This document shows positions 35,398 through 46,281 of a stretch of DNA of 64,000 nucleotides, one piece after another. The notes under the pieces were generated by a model. That model ran no database searches. It was not told the origin of the DNA and saw only the letters and a program-made list of their open reading frames with translations. Source of the stretch: Conoideocrella luteorostrata (lineage: Eukaryota > Ascomycota > Sordariomycetes > Hypocreales > Clavicipitaceae); contig JASWJB010000033.1 of assembly GCA_032433595.1 (NCBI GenBank), positions 159,246 to 223,245 of the forward strand. Reading direction: 5' to 3'. The translations under genes and the position numbers were made by a program. The stretch's first letter is position 1. Each line of letters begins with the position of its first letter.

Positions 35398-36053
35398 ACT
35401 GTCTGGAGTAGGTCTGTTGGGAGCTGTACGGACCAACTAGAAAGTGGAGACAGACCGAATTTTAGCTAGAGGTATTGATTCCCACCCCTCCCCCCGTAAA
35501 TTCCATACACAGTCATGGCGCGTTACTCCTCGCACACAAGAAATCCTGTCTTTTATTTAATTCTTTATATTCTGCGACCAGGCCACGGCTAATCCGCTCA
35601 AAAACGCGATTTCTAGTACTTTCTTTAATTATACACTTATTAACTATACAGACTATTTACTCCGGGTTACCTAACTAGCTTAATAGTCATAACTAGAATC
35701 TTATTAATACGTTAAAATTATTTAATAAAACCTATAAGCACTATAATTCTAGCAGGCTAAGCGCTATAACTCCAGCGGAGTAGGTGCTATAATTCTAGCG
35801 TGCTAGGCGCTATAACTCTAGCGGGCTATGCGATATACTTGTAGCGGGACGGGCGTGCAGGGAAGCCTATAGAAGGCAGGCCTCGTAATGTCACTAGAAA
35901 AGCGAATTAAATGCGCAGCTATCACAGCTGCCAGGTCCGTGCATACAAATTACGTGTGGAGGTGTGGGATGCGGGATATAGCTGTATTAAATTGTGGAGA
36001 CGAATTATTCCAAGTTGTTCCGTACAGCTCCCAACAGACCTACTCACTGTCTG
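35398..36053. mobile_element. Non-autonomous hAT-like terminal-inverted-repeat element
   Basis: A perfect 27-bp inverted repeat sits at 35406-35432 (starts GAGTAGGTCTGTTGGGAGC) and 36019-36045. It continues imperfectly inward for about 15 more bases (GACCAACTAGAA versus GAACAACTTGGAA). Immediately outside each end is the same 8-bp direct repeat ACTGTCTG, at 35398-35405 and 36046-36053. An 8-bp target duplication is characteristic of hAT-superfamily transposition. The 640-bp interior has no transposase frame, is A/T-rich and TA-rich (35560-35760), consistent with repeat-induced point mutation, and holds the 23-bp tandem array at 35737-35851. It lies in the upstream region of the ABC transporter gene. 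Confidence 0.85.
35737..35851. repeat. Five-copy 23-bp tandem array inside the hAT-like element
   Basis: Five head-to-tail units of exactly 23 bp start at 35737, 35760, 35783, 35806 and 35829, with consensus close to GCGCTATAACTCTAGCGGGC followed by TA. Units differ mainly at C/T and G/A positions, and the last unit is the most diverged. Subterminal repeats of this kind are common in hAT elements, where they can bind transposase; that role here is inference. Confidence 0.85.
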
Positions 36054-37130
36054 TACAGTACAGACCGCTCACAGCACATGCACCTTTCAATGGCAGTGGA
36101 TTCACACAAGAAAATAACAGTTACTCGTGCCACGCCCTACTTTTTTGGACTCGCAATGATGTTGCACGGCACGCACGCGTAGAGTAGCTAGTATGCTTAG
36201 ACTAAAGTAACAGCGCACACTCCTAGGGTAAAGCGCGTGCCCCTTTTCTCTAGTAGCTAAGGGGACTTCTCTCTTAGTATTATAATTATTAATTTGAGTA
36301 TTTATACTTATACTTATTATTTCTTAAAAAATACTTTACTTTTAAAAATTTTTAGTAAATTAAATTTTAGTAAAGCACCCCTTAGGTAGTAGTCAAAACG
36401 TGTAGCAACCCTCAGGTAGACCCACTAACCAACCCTCAGTTTGTGATATCCCTCTGCATCAACTATTTTATCAGCCCGGAGGTCTATCCAACTAGCCTTT
36501 CCTATGAAATGTGTATCAGCGGCGCAGTGCCATGACCAAATCATACCATTTACCACCTCTCCGCTTGTACGCTGTTCCAACGAAGAACCTAGAGGGAGGG
36601 GGGCATTGCAGCCCCATAGTGTTCGCTGCCTCACAATCTACAACTATTACCATTTGTGCCGACACAGTTATACAGCAGCAGTGACACAGGTTTGTAAATT
36701 GACCCAAGTGGTGTAGTTTCATGTATTGCCGCATTTTTAATCTGCAAAGAGCTATGTATGAGATTACTTGACCATCGTGCCGCATTTCATCATGCCGCGC
36801 GCATACAGTTTCCACGACGTATCAGTTATTACTCAAGCCAGAATAGCCTTGCGCAGCTGAAACTTTGGGTAAACGTACGACCCATTCGTCATGTCGGGCT
36901 CCGCTCCATAAAATCGTACTACAAGTCCCCAAGCACGTCAGCCTCGGGCCAAATGCCAAGAATCGTACCTCGCGAAGATATTGTGCACTTACAACTGATT
37001 GAGAAGGGTCCTCCGCCCGCACTAACAGGCAGCCAACTACAGAATCCAGATTGATTAGCTACCGAACCCATCAACGAGCTCCAAAAAATAAAAACAAAAA
37101 ATAAAACAAAACAAAACCCAAAATATTTGC
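36054..37130. other. Intergenic, A/T-rich block
   Basis: No gene was seen. Positions 36270-36380 are strongly A/T- and TA-rich, with two related segments TAAAGCGCGTGCCCCTT (36221-36237) and TAAAGCACCCCTTAG (36372-36386) on its borders. This could be another decayed repeat, but no target duplication was found. Confidence 0.5.
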
Positions 37131-38544
37131 CTACTTGTTGGTCCAGTTTGACGGTGGCTTGACATCGCTTGCTTGGATCAGCATGTCAAACGGCCCGTCT
37201 GGCCCATCGGATATGGGCTTCCCATTCGGAAATGTCAAGTTGCTGCGATCACCCAATGCATATCGGTGGAGCGGATTGGAAATCAAGAGCTGCTCCTCGT
37301 TGTATACAGTAAGGCTCCAGAATCCGCCTGCAGACACGCGGGGTCTCCGTGAAAATCGGAGGACGTATGCCTCCTCCGCGCCTAGCTTGAGATTAGGTGA
37401 GGATGGGTATATCGTTTGGTCCTTCGTGAGGGCGAGATAGCCGTGTGCGGCGATGAAGTACCGCGACTGATAGAAGGACCCGTAGTTGCCGATGGGCTGA
37501 TTGAGGGTCCAATTGTTTCCTAGGCTCTGCACAAAGCCTGGAGTTGTGAGGAGCGCCGTCACCGACGCGTTGGCTGCGGCTGAGGCGGCCGTCAAGTTGG
37601 TGTTGTTGGGCTGAGTGAACGAGCCTTGCGAAATTCCCGCATTGCCCAGGAGATTGGTAACCCAAGTCCTGTCTTGAGGCACAACAGGCTGGTTGTATCT
37701 CGAGAAGGCCGCTGTCAGTCTCAAAATAGAAAGTTCCACGGAAACGTTGGGTCCAGGCCGGTAATACGGATCCGTGAAAATGCTGAGGTTGAATGATGGA
37801 ATGTTTGATCCATCAGAACGGAGACGCTCTGATACTGACGTCTTGTTTTGATATCGGTGAACATTGTCTATGTCCCCCGCCTTGTTCTTGACGAGAATCC
37901 GTGTAACTGATATGCCGTATGGGGTGGGAAGATTGATATATGCCCGATACCCACCACGGACATTTTTGTACTGCACGCCAGGGTTTTCTGCATCATATCT
38001 CACCAAATATGTACCCGGCTTGTCCTTTCCGATGCTACCAATGTTGGCGACGTTATTTCCATATCTGCACATGGCTAGTTAGTTTCGACGAAAGTCAATC
38101 GCCTCCAATCTAGAGAACTGGCTTACAAGTCAAGAAACGACTGTGCCCAATATCGGTCATCAAATTCGGGACATGTAAAGTTCACGTCTGAGCTAGACAC
38201 GTCCACAAACCAGGTTGAATATACTGTGTCTACGTTTGGTCGGACGACTGCAATTGCGCCAGGCGAGGCGAGCTGTCTCTGGTGGTAAAGTTTATTTGTT
38301 TGGGCTGAGTTGTTATAAGGTTCGAGGAAGACGCCGTACGCGTAGAGTGGATAGCCGTACTTGATGCCGATGTTAGAGAATAATAAGGCCAGATTCAATC
38401 AGTCGCTCCATCTCTCCGTCTTCGCACCTCATACGCAAATGCCAGTGCATTCTGAGCACAATTCTGGAGCAGACATGTTTCCCGAAATGCCAGTGCAACT
38501 GCCAAGGAGCCAGACAGCAAGGTACCCGTGCCGAGAACTTTCAT
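37131..38544 (-). CDS. Secreted DUF1254/DUF1214 domain protein
   Basis: Three exons, complement(37131..38064, 38127..38359, 38428..38544), encode 427 residues. A signal peptide is visible (MKVLGTGTLLSGSLAVALAF). DUF1254 spans about residues 35-160 (YGYPLYAYGVF, RPNVDTVYSTWFVDVS). DUF1214 forms the C-terminal ~110 residues (FWSLTVYNEEQLL, FPNGKPISDGPDGP). Introns are 68 nt (CTCTAAC branch) and 62 nt. The DUF1254+DUF1214 pair is widespread in bacteria and fungi as a secreted or periplasmic protein of unknown activity. Several N-x-S/T sites fit glycosylation during secretion. The gene runs in the same direction as the zinc-cluster regulator upstream, with about 900 bp between them. Confidence 0.85.
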
Positions 38545-39452
38545 TGTATGGTGATTGAAGTACTATGAGTCAAGGAGATGAGGGGAGATGATAGTTGGCA
38601 TACTTGAAGATGCGGGAGAGTCTTTATATACTTTCAACCACGGCTGGTGCTCTGTTGGTTCGTCGAATCTCCAATCTCGACAACCCCGCACGATACCCGC
38701 ATGTTGCCGTTAGGTCGTAGCCAAAAAAAAAAAAAAAGCAGGGATTACTGGCTTCACCATAGTCCAGTTTTTTCGCGCCATCAAGATAACTCCTCGGAAT
38801 TGGTAATGTTATTGGAGCCGAAAAACCAATGCTAAGCCTGTCAGACGTAACATGTGGGTGAAAATCACTGGCTGATGCTATCTGTGCTAACGTCAAATAT
38901 ATAGGAATGTCCGGCCGACTTTGCCTCTCGAATTCCTCTTCTCTTCCGTTTTTGCTTGTGTCTCCGACACTTTGTAGGTGATTTTGATGCTATTGAGAGA
39001 AAGCCACCTTCTGCTTACTTCATTGTCATGGCGCCCTAAAATGCTATGTAATGTGAACCCGAGCATATTTAAGACCGACATATGTCATTTGCTTGCTGGT
39101 TTTCGCTGTAGCGGCTGCCAAGTCATGATGCGCAATACATGCGCTGATTGGCACGGCATAAGCTCGTTGCTGGATAGATTGAACTATACAGCTTGTCACG
39201 CGGGCGGAAGAGAGGTGGGCGTGCCTCAAATGTCACGATTCTCTAATTGCCCGCAGTTTTTCTAAGGTACTAGCTGTTTGAAAAAAAAAAAAATTAAGCC
39301 GGTGCCGGACAGTGAGAAGAGCTGCATCGACCTGTCTGTCGTTGGGTGGTTGAGTTGTGGTACTAAAAATACCCGTCTTTTACGTCTCAGAAGGAGATTT
39401 CGTCGACATTTCGGGCGATGGTAAAGCACGCCATGTAGACATTGCACCAGAT
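38545..39452. other. Intergenic, no gene seen
   Basis: Promoter side of the DUF1254/DUF1214 gene; TATATACTTTC near 38624 is a TATA candidate about 80 bp upstream of its ATG. A-tracts lie at 38722-38736 and 39280-39292. No coding frame is supported. Confidence 0.5.
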
Positions 39453-41186
39453 CTATTGGGAAACTTTAAGAATGCCCTGATTAGCAGGGCGCTTACGAAA
39501 TGTGGCCGAAGGCTGAAGCCCGAAAAAAAAAAAAATCAGGTACGCAGAAGCAAGGGTATTAAACATACCTTAGGCTTTTCAATTGCACTCTTGACGCCAA
39601 GTTCCATCCCGATATACTTCAGGCGACCTCGAATCCAAGCACGCTGAGCATCAGTCGTGTAATCATGGGCCTCCATGGCAGATAATGGCCAGATTAAGAG
39701 AAGTCCAGGAAGCGTTTTCGCGGCATTATTGTCCCCGCAGCCATATCCAGAGAGAACAGAGTTCTCTAATAAATCCATGCGATTGTTAAACCAACCGAGC
39801 AGGTACGGGACTGATGCCATAATGTCGCCCATTTCCTCACCCCACAATTTTGTAACGGCGGCATACTCTATCGTTGTGCGATAGTCGTTTGGCCAGGTCA
39901 GTAGCGCCACGCATCGAACCATGATGGAACTGGCCACGATGCGGCAAGCTCGCATATTGTTCAATAAACTTGCTGCCCACACATTCTTATATATGTCTAT
40001 GCAACCTGGATACACTTCAGCCGTGGAGTAATCTCCTCGAGGGACTCGGTACTCCCAGGCCACGGTCTTCCAACTATAGCTCTCGGGCAGGCTATGTGTC
40101 CATTCAATCAGCTGTTGATCCATTGCCTTGCATCTGTGAACAAGTTTCCGTAGAAGGCTCATGTTATCTGCAGTCGGGGGCTTGCTCAAAAGATCTGTAG
40201 CATCCTTTTTTAGCTTGCACACCACCAAACTTAATTCTTGAGCGTGAAGCACTGGTTCATGATAAACTAGCTTGCTTGGTACTTCGATCCCAACGTCAAG
40301 CTGAATACCGGCACTCATTGCGCGAACAATCTGGAGAGCGAGGTTAGGAGCTGAAACGCTAAAATGACGGAACAGTGAGGTAGAGCCTACGCCTTGGGTC
40401 CTGCAGGTAACAAACAGATCTAATCCCGACTTTGTCTGCAATTGGGAAGAGCCTCTGGCACGAATGAGCAATAAAAGGCCTCGAATATGCGAACCCCACG
40501 CGACGGTGCCGACACTTCTTGCCGTGATAGTCTCGAAAAGGCACAGAAGGTAAACTGCGGCCAGTGTTGCGTCATCCTTCATCATCGCTGGGTTTCGCAG
40601 CGCTGTTGCTGTTGTGGAGAGGGCCTGTGTATAATTGGCCAATGCCAGCTTATCGTATTCATCCTTATGGCTAATGGCGTTGTTGAGAGAGGCAACAGCA
40701 CAAGCCTCAAAGGCGTGTCTGAGATGTGGAAGATGATGACGGACCTTCAACAGCGGTATGAGAAAGTCGAGGAATCCACGCATGCCGCCGCTGTGGGGGA
40801 TGAGACAATAGTTGGCGACAAAGTGGCATGATGCTTTCTCCTCGAGAGGAATTGTAGGGGACTCGATAATTAATTGTTTGGTGCTGCTTGAAGATGTCTT
40901 GATTTTGACAGCGGTCGGCATTTTCCGTCTACTTGAAACTCCGTGCGCTGCAGCCGATATGTCGGCATTGTCTAATGGACCTGGGCATCGTAACTGTGCT
41001 TTTTGACACTGGCCGCAACTGGGATGTTGAAGGTCACACTTGGAGGCACGTCGTGCGTCAGTTTGATGATATCAATCAATTCCCATCGTCTTACGTGAGT
41101 GGGAGCCAAAAGTTGAGGGCCACACGCACCTTGATTCGGCGAATCTTGCAACTTTGGCAAGCTCGCGACGTCCGGCGACGAGCCAT
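39453..41186 (-). CDS. Zn2Cys6 transcription factor (Fungal_trans_2 type)
   Basis: The model is complement(39453..39512, 39569..41038, 41130..41186). Exon 1 (MARRRTSRACQSCKIRRIK) and exon 2 are joined across a 91-nt intron to give a complete zinc cluster CQSCKIRRIKC..CGQCQKAQLRC (C-x2-C-x6-C..C-x2-C-x6-C) at about residues 10-37. The remainder is the helical regulatory domain of the Fungal_trans_2 family, ending YIGMELGVKSAIEKPK. A good intron (donor GTATGT, 13-T tract, acceptor TTCAG) near the end leads to a 20-codon last exon; reading through instead stops at 39536 after 10 more residues. The DNA-binding target is unknown. The DUF1254/DUF1214 gene downstream or the ABC transporter could be regulated by it; this is inference from position only. 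Confidence 0.83.
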
Positions 41187-44100
41187 CTTGCTTGCATGCC
41201 CGTAGAGGAACAACCGCTTGGTGAGGTCGAGAGGTTCTCATCCATCTGGCATCGAGAGCCATCTCTCTACGCAGTAGCAGGCATGCCGGATCGTGAATAC
41301 CGACTCTTAAGTCATGGCAAATGGCGTGTCAGGTTGCCGTTTTCTTCTTGCCGCGGGACCGCTCCTGATAGCTCAGCTCAATTCTACTAGCCAGCCCTGG
41401 CAACGTTGGGACGCTCGGAGAACTCGCCGGCTCTCCCCTTTGGTCTCCTCAGACAGCTGCCGCACATGTGTTTCCTAGCGGCTTCTGGTGAGCAGCGAGC
41501 TGTCTTCGACGTCGAAACCCGAAACCCGCAACGCCAACTACCCGTCTTCATGCACCGAGTAACACACATTATACTAGTAGACAACTATCCCCCCCCCGCG
41601 CCTTTGCTGGTTGGCTGACTCCTAACCCAGCCCAGCAGCGGGCCTAGTGGCGTTCTGACCGCCCCAAGCCATGTTTCAATCGCAAATGTAGCCCAGTTGA
41701 GCTGCGATGCACTCCAACGTTGGCGCTAGACACGCGGGGATCGTCTTTGCATCCGGGGAATCCTCTGGATGAAGCAAAATCATTCGAGTATTGGCCAGCT
41801 ACAGATCATCCTTGCGGGTCTGGTCCACGAACCTGGGGTTCTCTAGGGACTCCGTATGTCATGAAAGGAGTAACGGTGCGGTACGATCCTGGCCGAGGGC
41901 AGGAGAATCTACGTGACCAATCCGGCATGCTGGCATAAGAAGGATGCTGCTAATGCGGAGTAGGGATTGTGGATGTGGACGTCGGTGCCCCTCTGTGCCT
42001 CTCCAACGTACCCTGCACTGCCCTCGATGTCTCGATTAATTTGTCAATGCCTTGCCAGGGTCGGGTTGGAAGCTGCAGTCTGTTGGGATGCATTTGGTGA
42101 GCACGTGTCAACCAACAGGCTATCCGACTCTTCAAGAAAAGAAAGAACCTAAGACAAGCTTTCCTACCTGTCATTTTTCAACTCACAGCTCAATGCTTTC
42201 CCGTTGTATCTATTGAACCGGCACTTTTCCATACATCATATGCAACAGCAGCGCATGCAGAAGATAACTGATACAGATAAGGCTCTGTTTGAATAATGCA
42301 TTTCGTGACTGGGTTGGATGCGTGCGTGTGCGCTACGAGTCAGTCATATTGATGCGGCCAGGGTAGCACCTTCCAAAACAGAACGATATGCATCCCCAAA
42401 CGTGGCAGGTTCCTTGAATTTTTTTCATTCACAGTTTATTGTTCATGGGAACACCTGTCTCATCTTCATGCACCGACGATCTGCTCTTGAAGCGGTCACG
42501 GCAGTTTGGACATATGCAAATCATCATATTCCACGTCGCGAGTGATCGTTCTATCTTTCCGCCTTGAGACGCGAGATCTTAGACAGCCGGCATGCAACAA
42601 GATAGAGAAGTGCCGAGGCCACGCGCATTTGCTAGGTACAACGCAAAGTCAAGGCAAGGGCGGTGGCAGGTTTCATTCTTCGTGCTCCTCGGATGTAGCG
42701 GCGTAGGAAAAGCCCAGAAAAAGAACAGCCAAGCTTACGTGGCCGATATTCCTCATATGCAGCCCACATGCACCGTTCTCCATCCTTCTAAATGGGAGCA
42801 GTTCTCTGCCATAACGACGTAGGGAGCGCAGATTTGGTGACAGCAAGCTGGAATGGAACACAACACTGCCGCCGTTTGCGTGCACGGACCTGGCGAGCAA
42901 ATCTTGGTACATCTACGGAGTACGCCTAACCATTCTATGCAACACACTGCGGAGTGCAGCAAGGCTGCGGCATGCCAGCGATCGCCAGTTCAGCTCCATG
43001 TCGAAGAGAAGAGGCTGATAATTTGAAAACGTGGACTGCCTGGCTTCGTCAGCGATACGGGTTTGCCGGCAGAGACATGGTTCTTGAGACCTCGTGGCTT
43101 CAATGTTCGCAATAAACACCGTCTAGTGCAACAGACTGTCAATCTGCGGAGTGCCTGGCATCCTGGCAGCTGGGTAGCTAAGACATGTTCAAGCCCTATC
43201 TAGGTATGAGGTAGTGCGACAAGGGGGGATCTCACGGGCTTCCCAGCACGTGGACCAAGGGGGACGTAAATCACTAGTATTACTACGAAGTAGTGCAGCA
43301 ACGAACTACTGCCAAATAAGGTTCTTTATCCATGTCAACTGATGCCAAGACTTTGGGTAATCTGCTACTTTGCGGAGTACATAAAGGGGAACGTTTTCGT
43401 ATTGTCAATGAACAAATCGCCTTGGTCTGCCGCGACGGATACGTTATCCGAGCAATTACATAAGCGGCAATTAAACATCCTGTGTGTTAGCGGACAAAGC
43501 TAGAAATAGAAATCAATCCTGAGATCTCGCTGCTGCGGCATTTGTTGCACGTGGCTGTGAAAGAGCTAGCATCGCGGAGTGCCCTTCCACCATACCAGCA
43601 TGTCAGGCCCGTGAGCCGCAGCAGGACAAGGCTGGCTGGGATATTGAAACGACCGTTGCAGATGTCTTTCACATTATTTGGCTGGCTCATCTGTACATCG
43701 TACCACACGCTATTAGGAAACAGCAAGTAATGTCTTCTTCTTAACAAGTCGGGCCAGCCGCTCCGACCAGTAAGTCGCCAACTTTAAACTAGTACATAGC
43801 GCCCGGATTTCTTGTGCGAACTGCCGTCAAGCCCCTACCCTTGCACGAACAAAAGAAGATGTCTAACCGTACATATTTTACTAGATACGTAATCCGTATT
43901 GGCCGCGTAACCCTTCAAGATCAGGCGCTGATCCGGCGTGAGCAGAGTACGCAGTTGGTTTGCTGCCTCAGCAGGGAGACCTATCATTCCTCGCCAGGGA
44001 TCTTCCCACCTGTCTGGCATCTGCCGAGAACATTGGTGACTCATATTACGACAGACAGGTTTGTTTCTTTGGCCGCCAGGGCTGCAGATTACTGAAAGTC

Positions 44101-44895
44101 GACCCCAGATCCTGGCGTACTTAATGATGAGAGAATGCACTGCATACTACTCCGTAGTAGTCCTCTGTTGGTTCCGTCTGGTTGAAAGCGTGCTTGGGCC
44201 ATCGAAACGAGCACACAACGGCGCCCGCTCAAATAAATAAATTATCCCACCCCTGTGTTCTCAATCAGTGACGAATTTTAGTGCAGCAAGGAGCCGGCCG
44301 TTGATGCTACCAAGCTATCCTGCAAGCGCAAGACAGCGCCTTAGCTCATGTACAACAGTGATTGAATGGATAGATGTGAAGCGCCGTGGCGTTAGGATAA
44401 CGTTAATTCGCGACTTTTGGCGATCATCGCGATTGCCGATCGTAAGTGTGTGCAGAGTCTCACAAGCGGCGACCAGGGGCGAGGCGATTTTATTGGCGTA
44501 TTGACTGAGGACTACAACTTTGTTATAGAGGGGAACAAGAGGAAGTCTTCTCGGATAGCTACGCGGTATATTGCACCAGAAAAATCCAGCGAATCGGCTA
44601 TAAGCTTGAAATCTTATCCAAGACCTAGCTGCAAACCAAACTGAAACGGCGCGCCGCTTGTCAACAATATTCTCTGTTGAAGAGAGAAAATGCCACGGGA
44701 AAAGATGCACGCAGCAAGACATACAGAGTATATATTCTGTATATCTTTCAAGCCAACTCTTCCGGAAGAGAAGCAGATTAACTCTCCATGTTTGCTCATA
44801 AGAGACACGTACCATACAAATCAACACTCAAGCCTCATTGACAGGCACAGAGCTCTCCTTGTGTCTTTCAACATCATAGTCGATATTCTCTCATC
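41187..44895. other. Long gene-free region upstream of the WOPR regulator
   Basis: 3.7 kb with no supported gene on either strand. Frames are all below about 170 residues, overlap in antisense, and show no domain, signal or matching splice sites. It holds TACGGAGTA-type motifs (42911, 43374, 44148) and a TATATTCTGTATAT segment near 44730-44745, about 160 bp before the WOPR ATG. Master WOPR regulators in other ascomycetes are known to have very long upstream control regions and leaders; this stretch would fit, but it could also be decayed sequence. Confidence 0.55.
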
Positions 44896-45636
44896 ATGAC
44901 GCCCTTGGAAAACCCACTCCACCCTTCCTGGAGGGGCTACATAGCCTCTACGACTGATGCATTAATGATCATGGAGGCTTATCTCACGGGTCTAATCGCC
45001 GGGGTACCCCGTCGACCTCGATACGCAGAACAACACTCTCTCATAAAGAGCGGAAACGTTCTCATCTTTGAAGAACACTCCTCCAGTATCAAGCGTTGGA
45101 CAGACGGCCTGAGATGGGGGCCAAGCAGGGTGCTCGGAAACTTTCTCATCTATCGCGAACTCGACGACGCGTGCGACGTTGTGCGGAAGCCAACAAATCA
45201 GCCGAAAACAGCCAGGACTGGCAGGAAACGACTGACAGAACGGTCCACGGCCAATGTGGTGGGGAGTTTCGGAGACTGGCACAACTTCAAGAAAGATGGC
45301 CTTGTGAAGAAGACCATCAGTGTTCAGATACCAGGTCACTCATTCCATCTTGTCAGCTATTTCACCATGGAGGACATAATGCAAGGCAGGCTGTGGACAC
45401 CATCCATGGAGCCGGGCCTACAGCAAGTCGTACCCCGAATGGAGCTCATAAGGTCTGAGAGCATTCGAAAACCCATCGATGGTGTCGAGCAGCTTGGCAC
45501 TTCTTGCCATTCTTTGGGCTCATCAACTGCGGCCTCGCCACCAGGGGCCGTTTGGGATTCACAGCAGTGGGAATTCCTCCAAAACCATTCGAGCTTTCAT
45601 CCCATGATTATGAGCCATCCGAGCGTTATTCAATAA
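44896..45636 (+). CDS. WOPR-domain transcriptional regulator (Sge1/Ryp1-like, Gti1/Pac2 family)
   Basis: A single exon of 246 residues. WOPRa covers about residues 9-95 with WRGYIASTTDALMIMEAYL, SGNVLIFEEHSSSIKRWTDG and RWGPSRVLGNFLIYRELD. WOPRb covers about 130-180 with KKDGLVKKTISVQI and HLVSYFTMEDIMQGRLWTP. The two halves together form the single DNA-binding domain of this family. The residues around the IKRWTDG loop match Sge1/Ryp1/Wor1 members more closely than Gti1/Pac2. Those proteins control morphological switching, virulence and effector genes, but are usually 330 residues or more with long Gln/Pro-rich tails. This one stops about 65 residues after WOPRb, so it may be an extra, shortened paralogue. 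Confidence 0.9.
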   Translation: MTPLENPLHPSWRGYIASTTDALMIMEAYLTGLIAGVPRRPRYAEQHSLIKSGNVLIFEEHSSSIKRWTDGLRWGPSRVLGNFLIYRELDDACDVVRKPTNQPKTARTGRKRLTERSTANVVGSFGDWHNFKKDGLVKKTISVQIPGHSFHLVSYFTMEDIMQGRLWTPSMEPGLQQVVPRMELIRSESIRKPIDGVEQLGTSCHSLGSSTAASPPGAVWDSQQWEFLQNHSSFHPMIMSHPSVIQ

Positions 45637-46281
45637 TTTTGTTCTAAAACGGCGTGTGGGTGGAGGCTGAACGGGCATTTTAGTATTTATAGATTAGTTC
45701 GCCATGTTAGTTAACAATCGAATTAGTCTCCGCACGAAGACTTCCGCAAATTCCGTATCATTTAGTTAAGTTCGGTGCCACTAACGGTGCTACGCTGTAC
45801 CGATCCAGAAGCATCATTGTTCCCAGGTTCTCGGCGGCTTACTCGGGTGCAAGTGCGAAATAGCGGCCACTGAACCGGAAAATTCGTTGCGACTTGTAGA
45901 GCATCTTTGGGCATCTTTGTCACCGCCATCGCATCGCCTCATGGTGCGTTTGTTGGTTCGCGTAGGGCAAAAGGGATACATGCGGACTTGTTTTTGTCCG
46001 CATGAGAAACCTACATCATCAGCAGCCTCCGGTCTCCGGCTCCACCATTTTGCGGAATTATCGCCAAATCTCAGAAGCGCGGGATGCATAGGCCTCCGGA
46101 GTACAACCGGACGATTCTTCTGCCGCATGTCATGGCCGGAGTTCGGACTATAAGATGAGAGCAAGGCACTGTTGAAAACTCATCGTTATTGCCATTATAT
46201 CAACCATTCTCATCAAGGTGAATAGAACAGCTACATCGCCATTGACAACAGATCCACTGCTCAACACTTCAATTAATTACA

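Noticed and set aside
36221..36386. Related borders TAAAGCGCGTGCCCCTT and TAAAGCACCCCTTAG as a second transposon
   Set aside because: They are in the same orientation, imperfect, and show no target-site duplication.
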